Positions 52,094-60,567 of a stretch of DNA of 64,000 bases are shown here, piece by piece. The notes beneath the pieces were generated by a model. That model made no database searches, was not told the origin of the DNA, and saw only the letters and a program-made list of their open reading frames with translations. The position numbers and the translations under genes are program-made. Position 1 is the first letter of the stretch. Each line of letters begins with the position of its first letter. This stretch comes from Solibacillus palustris (lineage in GTDB: Bacteria > Bacillota > Bacilli > Bacillales_A > Planococcaceae), in assembly GCF_022549215.1 (NCBI RefSeq), contig NZ_JAKZFC010000001.1, positions 1,302,001-1,366,000 of the forward strand. Reading direction: 5' to 3'.

Positions 52094-52372
52094 ATGACAA
52101 TGGATTTGATAATTATGGGTGCTTTGTTATTAGTGATGGGCTTTTTAGTTGGCGTGAAAAAAATGACTTGGTTATTAGCAGGCTATAATCAAAAGCGTGT
52201 GAAAGATCAAGAAAAGCTAGCGCGTTTAGTTGGTGGAACATTTGGGTTTGTTGGAATTGCTCTAGTAATTTGTGGGGTCATTGGTTTAACACAGGTGGAG
52301 ACGCTACTACCGATTGCATTAGGAATTTTATTACTACAAGTTGTCTATGTGAACATTAAATTAGTAGAATAA
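52094..52372 (+). CDS. DUF3784 family membrane protein
   Basis: Protein of 92 residues with three helices and the WLLAGYN-x-x-x motif with R-V-x-D-x-x-K-L following, characteristic of DUF3784. ATG at 52094 has GGGGG eight bases upstream. Third gene of the XRE operon. Confidence 0.82.
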   Translation: MTMDLIIMGALLLVMGFLVGVKKMTWLLAGYNQKRVKDQEKLARLVGGTFGFVGIALVICGVIGLTQVETLLPIALGILLLQVVYVNIKLVE

Positions 52373-52403
52373 ATTATTAGGAGAGGCAATAGGGGGAGTA
52401 GAA

Positions 52404-52775
52404 ATGACAGTTATTGATTTATTAAATAAATACATTGATGCAACCAATACACACGATTTTAAAAACGTTAAGGCATGTTTACACCCGAATGCAGTTTATT
52501 GGTTTACTGGTACTAATTGTACAAATATGAGCGAAATCCAAGCGTATTTTGAGAATGCATGGGATACAATCAAAAATGAAATCTATCGGGCAAAAGATAT
52601 CCATTGGCTTGTTAATGAAGCAGATAATGCAACATGTATTTATACCTATGAATATGAAGGGTATTTAAATGGGAAATACGTGCAGGGAAATGGACGAGCA
52701 ACAAATGTATTTGTGAAAGATGATCAAAATGAGTGGAAATTAATACATGAGCATTTGAGCAAATTAAAATATTAG
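52404..52775 (+). CDS. NTF2-like (SnoaL) family protein
   Basis: Protein of 123 residues with the NTF2/SnoaL-like cone fold: N-terminal helices (IDLLNKYIDATNTHDFKNVK), LHPNAVYWFTGTN, a helix FENAWDTIK and a final beta sheet ending WKLIHEHLSKL. Substrate unknown; such proteins are polyketide cyclase-like or ketosteroid isomerase-like. AGGGGGAG upstream. Confidence 0.83.
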   Translation: MTVIDLLNKYIDATNTHDFKNVKACLHPNAVYWFTGTNCTNMSEIQAYFENAWDTIKNEIYRAKDIHWLVNEADNATCIYTYEYEGYLNGKYVQGNGRATNVFVKDDQNEWKLIHEHLSKLKY

Positions 52776-52849
52776 AAACATACTAAAGGCAAATATTGAT
52801 TATTTAATTTACTAACAAAAATGGATTAAGTGCAGTGTTACTTATTTTC

Positions 52850-52930
52850 GGCGGGCTACGGCATGACCGCACTATGGCCACGTGGTACGTGTCCATACTA
52901 CTGTCTTTAATGCCGCATGCAAGGCCCGCC
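52850..52930. other. GC-rich structured element
   Basis: Outer arms GGCGGGC (52850-52856) and GCCCGCC (52924-52930) enclose inner arms GGCAT (52860-52864) and ATGCC (52910-52914), with a GC-rich centre including CCACGTGG. The base composition is far from that of the neighbours, which suggests a structured RNA or an inserted small repeat. No T run follows directly. Confidence 0.55.
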
Positions 52931-52972
52931 AAACTAAAATGGTGCGTATTAATAAAGTTAAAAGAGTCCAAT

Positions 52973-53003
52973 ACTGCCGCTAGCGCTATCGCGAGGCGGC
53001 GGT
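52973..53003. other. GC-rich hairpin
   Basis: GCCGC-TA-GCG-CTAT-CGC-GA-GGCGGC: a stable stem with a small internal loop. Only 43 bases after the larger GC-rich element; probably part of the same unit. Confidence 0.5.
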
Positions 53004-53222
53004 GCTGAATAAAATATTACCCTGTTTCAATATTGTACTTCGATTAAAAGTTAGCTCTGTAAATAAAATTAGCTACTTGATTGCGTCAAAATAAAAACTG
53101 TTTTTAGGCTAATGTTGACTTTATTTCAATAACAACGCTTGATTCTACAGTTTATTTATAACCTTTATAGCCTAGCGATGTATAAATGTTAATAACAACA
53201 TCGAACAGCAAATCGAGATGAA

Positions 53223-54098
53223 TCATAACTCATCAAATCCTAAATTTACCGGCTCTAATGGTAATTTTGAAGCTGAGCTAGTCATATTTGTTGAAGGAAC
53301 GGAATGATCAACTTCTTCAAAACTAACCCCGTCTATCCATACTTCACCCGAGCCAACGAGTAACACACCAAAATGAATGGCTGCACTTTCTTCAGGTACA
53401 TCGAGTACAATCGAATAGTAATTCCAATCAGTTGTGCCATGAATTGAACGATTATCCATATTGTCGAATTGAACGAGGTCCCCGTTTTTCGAATCAATAC
53501 GGCACCAAGCCCCGCATTTCATCGCATCTTTTGTTTTAATAAAGCAAGACATTTTCATGCGCTTACCAATCCAATTTTTAGCTGAAAATACTTGCATTAA
53601 AGTGCCAAATTGACCTTCCTCAGCAGGCTTTGTGCTGCCTAAATAGCCCGATTTTGAGCCCGTATGAAATACCTCATGATCGGCTTTAATTGTATATAAA
53701 GATGGGTTTGTCCCCGTTAAAAGCCAGCCTTTCACCTCATTTGATGTCATTTCCTGTTCCTCCTTAAAGTTTATTGTACGCATTAAATTACGATATTTCC
53801 CCGGTGGCATCTGGTATAGCTCTTTAAAAGCCCGTGTAAATGCTTCCTGCGATTGAAATTGACATTCAAATGAAATGTCTAGTATTGATTCATCGGAATG
53901 CAACAGTAAAAATGCAGAAACAGCAAGACGTCTTCTTCGAATATAAGCACCGATAGATAAGCCCGTCTCCTTTTTAAATTGCCTTGTTAAATAAAACTTC
54001 GAATAACCAATTTTTTCGGCATACTGCTCAAGCTGCCAATCAGATAAAATATTTTCCTCTAGCGTATCTACAATATGTTGGAAAAGTTGACTATACAT
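53223..54098 (-). CDS. AraC family transcriptional regulator
   Basis: Regulator of 291 residues with the AraC helix-turn-helix pair at the N-terminus (LEQYAEKIGYSKFYLTRQFK, then SILDISFECQFQSQEAFTRA with FKELYQMPPGKYR), followed by a C-terminal beta-sandwich ligand-like domain (KADHEVFHTGSKSGYLGSTK onward). The order, DNA-binding first then effector, is typical of YesS/YdeC-like regulators. GAGGTG upstream. Confidence 0.88.
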   Translation of the reverse strand: MYSQLFQHIVDTLEENILSDWQLEQYAEKIGYSKFYLTRQFKKETGLSIGAYIRRRRLAVSAFLLLHSDESILDISFECQFQSQEAFTRAFKELYQMPPGKYRNLMRTINFKEEQEMTSNEVKGWLLTGTNPSLYTIKADHEVFHTGSKSGYLGSTKPAEEGQFGTLMQVFSAKNWIGKRMKMSCFIKTKDAMKCGAWCRIDSKNGDLVQFDNMDNRSIHGTTDWNYYSIVLDVPEESAAIHFGVLLVGSGEVWIDGVSFEEVDHSVPSTNMTSSASKLPLEPVNLGFDEL

Positions 54099-54375
54099 GA
54101 CTGCTCACCTCAAATCTTAGTATAAAGAAGAAACCAAAATCATTTTTGATAATTATTGCACTGATGTAATTATAGTTTATTGGAAAATTGGGGTGGATTG
54201 TATAGTGCAAAATAAAAGGGGAGGACTATGTTGTGAATAGAAATTTGTATTTATCTCAATAAAAACTTCCTAAAAGGTGAAAATATTAATTCGTTTATTC
54301 ACTTTATTTTCCATATTTATTATTTTAATCTAATTGTATAGGGGAAATGCTTCAAATAAGAGAGGGGTAATTCAA

Positions 54376-55185
54376 ATGGAATCTATTATTGAAAAAGCGA
54401 CAATTATAGCTAAACAGGCTGTCATTGAAGCAGGTAATTTAGCAAAAGGTAAATTTGGACAAACTTACGAAGTTGACTACAAAGGTGTTAACGGGGATGT
54501 AGTGACAGAAATAGACATAATGGCTGAGGAAATTATTGTGAATACAATTCGTAAACACTTTCCTTCTCATAGAATTCAAAGTGAAGAAATGGGGGACGAT
54601 AGGAAAGATAGTGATTGGATTTGGCAAATAGATCCACTTGATGGAACAAATAATTTTGCAATAGGGCTTCCTGTTTTTTCTTCTTCAATAGTATTACTAC
54701 ATAAAAATATACCGGTATTAGCCGCAATATATGAACCTATATTAAGTAGATTATTTTTTTCTACTATAAATGGAGGTACTTATTGTAATGATATATCGAT
54801 TGTTATGGAAGATAATCAGCAATCAAACAAATTAAGCATTGGATGGATTCAAGGTCATGGGGTTCAAAATGATTCAAATGCAGTAAGATTGAGACAATTC
54901 ATAGATTTAAATAGCAAAAGGATGATCCGACTTTGGGCACCAACAATACAATGGTGTATGTTAGCTAAAGGGGATTTAGATGGAATTATATTATTCAATT
55001 CGCCTGGAGAGGATTTATTATCAGGGGTACTTATGGTAAAGGAAGCTGGAGGAATTGTAATTGATTTTGATGGTAATGATTTTACTGGCTCAGAGAAATT
55101 TCCATTTTTAATTGCCTGTCACCCAAATAAAAAAGAAGTATTGATAGATTTAGTTAATAACGGATTGGGAGAGTCGATGCTATAG
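54376..55185 (+). CDS. Inositol monophosphatase family protein
   Basis: Sugar-phosphate phosphatase of 269 residues. Motif 1 is WQIDPLDGTNNFAIGLP (D-P-x-D-G-T), preceded by the metal-binding SEEMGDD, and the C-terminal motif reads GEDLLSGVLMVKEAGG; the usual W-D before the last helix is replaced by E-D. Lithium-sensitive phosphatase fold; substrate not determined. The ATG at 54376 has GAGAGGGG upstream; the longer frame from 54334 lacks a site. Confidence 0.88.
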   Translation: MESIIEKATIIAKQAVIEAGNLAKGKFGQTYEVDYKGVNGDVVTEIDIMAEEIIVNTIRKHFPSHRIQSEEMGDDRKDSDWIWQIDPLDGTNNFAIGLPVFSSSIVLLHKNIPVLAAIYEPILSRLFFSTINGGTYCNDISIVMEDNQQSNKLSIGWIQGHGVQNDSNAVRLRQFIDLNSKRMIRLWAPTIQWCMLAKGDLDGIILFNSPGEDLLSGVLMVKEAGGIVIDFDGNDFTGSEKFPFLIACHPNKKEVLIDLVNNGLGESML

Positions 55186-55226
55186 AATATGGAAACGAAA
55201 TTTATTATCAAACGAGGAGTGTTATT

Positions 55227-55769
55227 ATGAAAAAAACAGCGGTACTTATTTATCCTAATTTTAGTGAATATGAGTTGACAACGGCATTGTCAGTTTTAAT
55301 GCAAGGTGCAAAGCCTGTAAGTATTATATCGATAGGCAAAGAACCAGTTAAGGGAGAGGCTGGTCTAACATTAATAGCAGATCAAACGATTGATCAAATT
55401 AATTATGAAGAATTCGATAGTCTGCTATTAACAGGGTGTATGGATATTTTTGCTATCCTTGAAAATAATAAATATATTGATTTTATTAAAAAGATTTCGA
55501 ATCAGGATAATTTCATTATAGCTAGTATTTCTAGTTCGCCCGCTTTACTAGCAAAAGCAGGATTATTAAAGAATAAAAATTTTACAGTTGGATTACTAGA
55601 GGAAGCTAGAATAACTTCTGGGTTATTCGAAGGGGCCAATTATGTTAATGAATTATTAGTGAAAGATGGCAATATTATCACTGCATGGGGTTCAGCATTT
55701 ATTAAATTTGGTATTTTATTTGGGAAAACACTGGATCTTCAATTTGAAGAAGGCTGGTATGGTAAATAA
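55227..55769 (+). CDS. DJ-1/PfpI family protein lacking the nucleophile cysteine
   Basis: Protein of 180 residues with the DJ-1/PfpI/ThiJ fold: KKTAVLIYPNFSEYELTTAL, then FDSLLLTGCMD and the nucleophile-elbow region IIASISSSPALLAKAGLLKN. In the family the elbow is A-x-C-x-G/S-P; here serine stands at the cysteine position (ISSS), so glyoxalase or protease chemistry is doubtful. Near neighbour of the IMPase and Nudix genes, with GAGGAG upstream. Confidence 0.82.
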   Translation: MKKTAVLIYPNFSEYELTTALSVLMQGAKPVSIISIGKEPVKGEAGLTLIADQTIDQINYEEFDSLLLTGCMDIFAILENNKYIDFIKKISNQDNFIIASISSSPALLAKAGLLKNKNFTVGLLEEARITSGLFEGANYVNELLVKDGNIITAWGSAFIKFGILFGKTLDLQFEEGWYGK

Positions 55770-55867
55770 GTAGTGTTAGTGATTACTTAGAGCATTATTA
55801 AAACTAAGGTTATTAGAGGTTGAGAATATATTAAATAGTGGAAAATATTATTAGGAGGATACGAAAC

Positions 55868-56317
55868 ATGGGTTATATTGAAAGATTACGCAAAGTCGTT
55901 GGCAGCGAGCCTTTACTATTAGTCGGAGTTGCGGTTGCTGTCATAAACGATAAGGGGCAAATATTATTACAAAAAAGAAATGAGGGTGTTTGGGGCGTTC
56001 CGGGCGGTTTTATGGAATTGGGCGAGTCTACTGAAGAGGCCGGTAGAAGAGAAGTGTTTGAGGAAACAGGGCTTGAAATTGGACAACTTGATTTAATTGG
56101 GGTGTTTTCAGGGAAGCAGCATTTTGTTAAGCTACCGAATGGTGATGAATTCTATCCGGTAACGATTGCATATATTTCAAAAGAAATAAAAGGTGGAATC
56201 CTTCAAGCAGATGGTCAAGAAACAACTGTGGCTAAGTTTTTTAACATGAATGAGCTACCAGAACAACTAAATCCCATGATAAAAAACATGCTACAACAAT
56301 ATGTACTTACGATTTAA
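55868..56317 (+). CDS. Nudix hydrolase
   Basis: Nudix enzyme of 149 residues with a complete box GGFMELGESTEEAGRREVFE and ETGLEIG (G-x5-E-x7-R-E-V-x-E-E-x-G-L). The N-terminal GYIERLRKVVGSEPLLLVGV plus QKRNEGVWGVPGG places it near ADP-ribose/8-oxo-dGTP-type Nudix enzymes. The ATG at 55868 follows AGGAGG; the frame starting at 55838 is longer than needed. Confidence 0.9.
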   Translation: MGYIERLRKVVGSEPLLLVGVAVAVINDKGQILLQKRNEGVWGVPGGFMELGESTEEAGRREVFEETGLEIGQLDLIGVFSGKQHFVKLPNGDEFYPVTIAYISKEIKGGILQADGQETTVAKFFNMNELPEQLNPMIKNMLQQYVLTI

Positions 56318-56366
56318 CATTTTGTTAATGGGAATTTAATAATTTTACCATTTTTGGAGGCAAGCG

Positions 56367-57107
56367 ATGATCTATTTTGATGAGTATGGAGATCGAAATA
56401 ATCCAACGATTTTGTTATTACACGGGGCAGCCGCTGTAGATACGTTTACGCAACAATATCAAGTCCTAAATAACTATCATCTCATTGTGCCACATCTATA
56501 TGGCGCGGGGGAATCTGTCAAAATAACATACAATCCACATAAGCTTAAGCAAGAGATTTTAGAGCTCGTAAAATCGCTAAACAAGCCGAGCGTTGGGATA
56601 ATGGGACATTCCATCGGGGCTCAACTTGCCGTCATGTTGGTTACTGATAATCCCGAGTTATTTTCACGTGCTGTGTTTTTAAGTGCATGGGTATGTCCGA
56701 ATGAAAAATCCATTCGTATGTATTGCAAATCCGCACCAGTAATGGTTAAACTACTCCGCTATAAATGGATTGTGAAATTGCAGGCGAAGTATTGGAACTA
56801 TACGAAGAAGCAGTCAGATTATATGGCTGACTATGCCAGGAAATTAACCGTCGAAAACTATCAAGCTTTTTTCAACGAGACAATGAACATCAAAGATTTT
56901 CCGGGAATTTTTGAGGTTACGCTTCCAATGCTAGCAATTTGCGGACAGCGCGAAAGTAAGGATATCAAAAACTCGCTTGAATTATTAGCTCAAAATGCCA
57001 GTTGTCAGACAATGATTTTACCAAAAGCGGGGCATGATTTTCCGATGCGTTGTGCAAGTGGATTGAATCCTATTTTAAATAGCTTTTATGATGAGACGAT
57101 AAATTAA
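56367..57107 (+). CDS. Alpha/beta hydrolase
   Basis: Hydrolase of 246 residues: oxyanion-hole region LLLHGAAAVD, nucleophile elbow GHSIGAQLA (Ser near residue 83), catalytic histidine in PKAGHDFPMR, and a helical cap. Substrate unknown. GGAGG precedes the ATG. Followed by a hairpin. Confidence 0.87.
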   Translation: MIYFDEYGDRNNPTILLLHGAAAVDTFTQQYQVLNNYHLIVPHLYGAGESVKITYNPHKLKQEILELVKSLNKPSVGIMGHSIGAQLAVMLVTDNPELFSRAVFLSAWVCPNEKSIRMYCKSAPVMVKLLRYKWIVKLQAKYWNYTKKQSDYMADYARKLTVENYQAFFNETMNIKDFPGIFEVTLPMLAICGQRESKDIKNSLELLAQNASCQTMILPKAGHDFPMRCASGLNPILNSFYDETIN

Positions 57108-57120
57108 TCCACGGAAAAGA

Positions 57121-57148
57121 GCCTGCTCGAACGTAAATAGGAGCAGGC
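57121..57148 (+). terminator. Terminator-like hairpin
   Basis: GCCTGCTC pairs with GAGCAGGC across a 12-base loop. The downstream T run is broken, so termination may be weak. Confidence 0.65.
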
Positions 57149-57317
57149 ATTTACTTTTGAGCAAAATCTATAATTATTAAATCGGGATATGGTGAAAACG
57201 GTCCAGTCACATAAGTTGGGGATGATATGCTTTTTCATTAATCTGTGAATTCAATTTGAATCATTATAGCTTGGTCGTGTACATTTACACCGAGGTGAGA
57301 TGTGAAATATGGTGATT

Positions 57318-57424
57318 CGAGCATAAATTCAGAAAAGCGAGCATAAATCCCAAAAATCGAGCAAAAAATCGGAATTCCGAGCATAAACATTCCGATTCCG
57401 AGCATAAAATCAATAATCCGAGCA
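57318..57424. repeat. Periodic CGAGCATAAA array, 6 units, 20-21 bp period
   Basis: CGAGCA begins at 57318, 57338, 57358, 57378, 57399 and 57419, usually followed by TAAA or AAAA. Three of the spacers contain TCGGAAT/ATTCCG. Read on the minus strand the core is TTTATGCTCG. Same period as the arrays at 26175 and 51244. Confidence 0.88.
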
Positions 57425-57476
57425 TATTTCACGCAAATTGGTCATGCATTAGCCCATCTAAAGCCAAAATATAACA

Positions 57477-58025
57477 TTACTTTTTATTTGCACGTCTTTT
57501 CCAAACGAAGAAACACAAAGCAGCTATACCGAAGAGTAAGAACACAAGATCTAAATCTTTATCATACTTAAACCACATTTTAGAGCTTAAATTGACCTCT
57601 TCATTCGGTGTAAACGGTTTTTCAGTAATATTTGGGTAATCGTCGCTTGAATTAACGGCCATTACTGGGCTACAGGGGCTGTTGTAATAGTTTTCATTAT
57701 TTTCGTGCAAATAAACGTAGTATTTTTTGTTCTTTTCAAAGTTGTAACCCCATGTAAAATCCGCTTCAAAAATGATTTGAGAGGCTACTTCGCTTTTCCA
57801 GCTCTTTTCTACTTGTAGCAAAACATACTTCTTTGTCTCTTTTGTCCACGTAAATCCTTTTTGTACAATATCATTTTTTACATTTAAAACGGTTCCTACT
57901 ACAGCCATATCATAATTGTCAATAATAGGTTCTTTTAGCTCTGCACAACTTAATGCCTTCGTTTGATTCGGAAAAAATATGTGTAGAGACAGGGTACTTA
58001 TTACGATGAGTAATAATAATCTCAT
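57477..58025 (-). CDS. NTR/TIMP-like surface protein
   Basis: Protein of 182 residues with a signal peptide (LLLLIVISTLSLHIFFPNQ, cleavage after TKA or ALS), a small domain beginning SCAELKEPIIDNYDMAVVGT with VLQVEKSWKS and a CSPV near the end (the cysteines and layout of netrin/TIMP-like folds), and a C-terminal membrane helix (LVFLLFGIAALCFFVWKRR) with a basic tail. It is probably an envelope-anchored protein. AGGAGG upstream. Confidence 0.75.
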   Translation of the reverse strand: MRLLLLIVISTLSLHIFFPNQTKALSCAELKEPIIDNYDMAVVGTVLNVKNDIVQKGFTWTKETKKYVLLQVEKSWKSEVASQIIFEADFTWGYNFEKNKKYYVYLHENNENYYNSPCSPVMAVNSSDDYPNITEKPFTPNEEVNLSSKMWFKYDKDLDLVFLLFGIAALCFFVWKRRANKK

Positions 58026-58203
58026 GGCGCCTCCTAAAAGAAATATTTAACAAATTAGACGTGTGAATAATTGCAAAGTTACAAATCGCCCTTATTGAAT
58101 GTTCATTAATTTGAAATAGTATTTCAAATTAAAGGAAATGATTTGTCGTAAATCGAATAATACATGGAGTACGAAAAAGAAGACACTGTTACGGAGGGAT
58201 GAC

Positions 58204-58731
58204 ATGTTTCCAATATTAGAAACTGAACGTTTAATTTTAAGAGAGGTAGTTCCGCAAGACGCGCAAAATATTTATTCCTATTTTTCAAACGACCTTGTAA
58301 CAAAACACTATGGAATGGATACCATGACGCAATTAGCTGATGCCGAATCGTTAATCCAAGCATTTGCAACGAATTTTAGTCAACAACGAGCAATCCGTTG
58401 GGCGATTGAGCGAAAAGATGAACTGGGATTAATTGGGACAATTGGCTTTAACTTATGGTCAAAGATACATAAACGTGCGGAAATTGGCTATGAGCTGCAC
58501 CCGGATTTTTGGCGGGCAGGCTATACTTCAGAAGCTTTAAATATAGTGACAGAATACGGCTTTAATGAACTAGGGTTCACAAGGATTGGGGCAGTAGTTT
58601 ATCCAGAAAATACAGCATCCAATCAATTGCTATTGAAAAATGGCTTTGAAAAAGAAGGGGTTTTACGAAACTATATGTATCAAAATGAACAAGCGCATGA
58701 TGTGAACATGTTTTCTAAGGTGAAGCGTTAA
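58204..58731 (+). CDS. GNAT acetyltransferase, RimJ/RimL type
   Basis: Acetyltransferase of 175 residues with the N-terminal LETERLILREVVPQDAQNI, AEIGYELHPDFWRAGYTSEA (acetyl-CoA loop W-R-A-G-Y-T-S-E-A) and YPENTASNQLLLKNGFEKEG, all typical of the RimJ/RimL/YoaA group that acetylates protein N-termini or antibiotics. The ATG at 58204 has GGAGGG; the frame from 58138 is longer than needed. A terminator follows. Confidence 0.9.
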   Translation: MFPILETERLILREVVPQDAQNIYSYFSNDLVTKHYGMDTMTQLADAESLIQAFATNFSQQRAIRWAIERKDELGLIGTIGFNLWSKIHKRAEIGYELHPDFWRAGYTSEALNIVTEYGFNELGFTRIGAVVYPENTASNQLLLKNGFEKEGVLRNYMYQNEQAHDVNMFSKVKR

Positions 58732-58806
58732 AAGATTTAGAGAAACATTTGCAGTGATTTTGTGGTTTTGAAAAAAAGTTGCGATATTATAATAGAGTCT
58801 AATTAG

Positions 58807-58851
58807 AATTATCTCATCTCTATAGATTTTTAGAGGTGAGATAATTTTTTT
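58807..58851 (+). terminator. Strong terminator of the GNAT gene
   Basis: Perfect 16-base stem (AATTATCTCATCTCTA with TAGAGGTGAGATAATT up to G-T pairs), then TTTTTT. Also forms the first half of the composite repeat. Confidence 0.88.
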
Positions 58852-58930
58852 ATTGGATATCAATGTTAATATCACGATAAAGATGGCGAAGAAATGTACT
58901 TAAATTAACTGAGCAGGTTAGTTGCATAGA
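58807..58930 (+). repeat. Composite intergenic repeat, long-spacer type (copy 2)
   Basis: Terminator hairpin (58807-58851), spacer ending GAAGAAATGTACTT, and hairpin ATTAACTGAGCAGG with TTAGTTGCATAG. Corresponds segment by segment to 16028-16150, although 42 kb apart. Upstream of a stand-alone Nudix gene. Confidence 0.8.
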
Positions 58931-59038
58931 CAGGTATTTTTTGAGCGTGTGTTGAAAGTAAATATAGGAAGAATTAGCGAAACAACATCTTATATAAAAT
59001 TTCGGTAGTCATGTAGTTCAAAAAAAGGGGATATTTAT

Positions 59039-59533
59039 ATGAAGACTATTTTTGTTGACTGGGGCGGAAATAAAGTAAAACTTACTTGGATTCCGGGAAT
59101 GAAAATAAATCAGTCTTTAAAAGTAACAAGTGTACATGCAATTTGTATAAAAGATGGGAATATCTTATTAGCTCATATTAAAAACAGAGGTTTTAATTAC
59201 CCAGGTGGTCATTTGGAAGCGGGAGAAAAAGAAGAAGAAGCTATTATCCGAGAAACTTATGAAGAAGGATATGTGAAAGGAGCAATTAAATACATAGGTT
59301 TGATTGAAGTAAGTCATCAGGATAATCCATTTTTTGATCCACAAGGAAAATATCCTTTAATAGGTTATCAAGTCTTTTATAGAATGGACGTAAATGAATG
59401 TTTGCCTTTCCTCCGTGAACACGAATCAACTTCTCGTATATGGGTTCAGCCATCTGAAGTACCTTTTATAATTAATGACCATGAACTTGCAAAGTTAATT
59501 TTAGATGATGCTTTAGCTTTAGATATGAAATAA
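59039..59533 (+). CDS. Nudix hydrolase
   Basis: Nudix protein of 164 residues. The box GGHLEAGEKEEEAIIRETYE followed by EGYV keeps G-x5-E-x7-R-E-x-x-E-E, but the glycine after EE-x is shifted or missing (E-E-G-Y-V). Substrate unknown. ATG at 59039 with GGGGAT upstream. Stand-alone gene behind a composite repeat, like the Nudix gene at 17198. Confidence 0.85.
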   Translation: MKTIFVDWGGNKVKLTWIPGMKINQSLKVTSVHAICIKDGNILLAHIKNRGFNYPGGHLEAGEKEEEAIIRETYEEGYVKGAIKYIGLIEVSHQDNPFFDPQGKYPLIGYQVFYRMDVNECLPFLREHESTSRIWVQPSEVPFIINDHELAKLILDDALALDMK

Positions 59534-59649
59534 AAGTACACCATTTGAAAAGTTATGATGAAATATCTTTTTGAATTCAAAAAATAGTAGGATTATAACA
59601 AGGTTTGATTTAAGAGAATAAGTCCAACAATAGTAAAAATAAGCAAGGG

Positions 59650-60567
59650 GTGAGAAAAATCATTGAATTCTTAACAATTAATCATAATAAAATTGAGATT
59701 TTTCAAAAAGGAAATAATGGTACACCAATACTTTTTCTTACAGGGATGGGTTGTTCATTTGATGAGTGGTACGATGTGAGAGCGTCATTAAGTAAATCTA
59801 ACCGTGTAATAATGTTTCATAGACCTGGACTTGGAGAGAGTGAAATTCGAAATGAAGTCCGGAATACACAGGCAGTCGTAAACGAAATAATTGAGATGTT
59901 ACTTTTACTTAGAATACGTGAACCCGTAATATTAGTTGGTCATTCATATGGTGGGTTATGTGCCCAACATTTTGTGAAAGAGCATCCTAAAAAAGTTGCA
60001 GGATTAGTATTAGTAGATTCAACTTCTGTTGATCTAAAGGTTTTAGACGAGTTGGATATACCAGTGCTGAATGAAGGTTCAACCGATGATATTTGGATTG
60101 GGAAATGTGGTTATTATTCTGTTATGAATCAGGAAGAATTAAGAGAAATAATTAATCCTACTCTTACAAAAAAACAAAAACAACTTCCTTTTGATATTCA
60201 ACAAAGATTATTGAATTTCCAGATTAATCCTTCGTTATACAAAGCAATGCATTCTGAAATTAGCAATTGGAAGAAGGACGCAGATACTATAAAGAACTTG
60301 GGTGCATTCCCTAATATCCCTTTAATTGTAATTGGTCGAGATAAAGAACATAGCATTAGGTTGGGGACTAAGGATGGGTTACCAGAGTCGGAGTTAAGGT
60401 TATTTGAAGAAAAGTGGCTAGAACTAATTATGGAGCAACTTAATCTTACTCAAAATAGTAAATGGGTATTAGCACATGAGGCAAGCCATTCAATACATAT
60501 TGATAGACCAGATATTATTATTGAATCAATAACTTGGATGGTAAAGAATAATTCCCTATTCAACTAA
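59650..60567 (+). CDS. Alpha/beta hydrolase
   Basis: Hydrolase of 305 residues: LFLTGMGCSFDEWYDVR (oxyanion region), RPGLGES, nucleophile elbow VGHSYGGLCA (Ser near residue 101), VVIGRDKEH with the acid region and EASHSIHIDRPD with the catalytic His. The start is GTG 59650, but AAGGGG lies almost directly against it; the true start might be slightly downstream. Substrate unknown. Confidence 0.85.
   Translation: MRKIIEFLTINHNKIEIFQKGNNGTPILFLTGMGCSFDEWYDVRASLSKSNRVIMFHRPGLGESEIRNEVRNTQAVVNEIIEMLLLLRIREPVILVGHSYGGLCAQHFVKEHPKKVAGLVLVDSTSVDLKVLDELDIPVLNEGSTDDIWIGKCGYYSVMNQEELREIINPTLTKKQKQLPFDIQQRLLNFQINPSLYKAMHSEISNWKKDADTIKNLGAFPNIPLIVIGRDKEHSIRLGTKDGLPESELRLFEEKWLELIMEQLNLTQNSKWVLAHEASHSIHIDRPDIIIESITWMVKNNSLFN

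Larger units (their letters stand above)
52776..53222. other. Intergenic region with GC-rich hairpins
   Basis: About 450 bases without a gene. Two GC-rich folded segments (52850-52930, 52973-53003) stand out from the AT-rich background and are listed separately; the remaining 200 bases to the AraC gene are AT-rich and unremarkable. Confidence 0.5.
57108..57476. other. Intergenic region with a periodic array
   Basis: Lies between convergent genes. It holds a terminator-like hairpin (57121-57148) and the CGAGCATAAA array (57318-57424); nothing else is supported. Confidence 0.55.

Noticed and set aside
26175-57424. CRISPR arrays, considered for the three periodic arrays
   Set aside because: Units of 5-10 bases at a 20-bp period are far shorter than CRISPR repeats of 23-37 bases, the spacers are AT-biased rather than diverse, and no cas gene is present.
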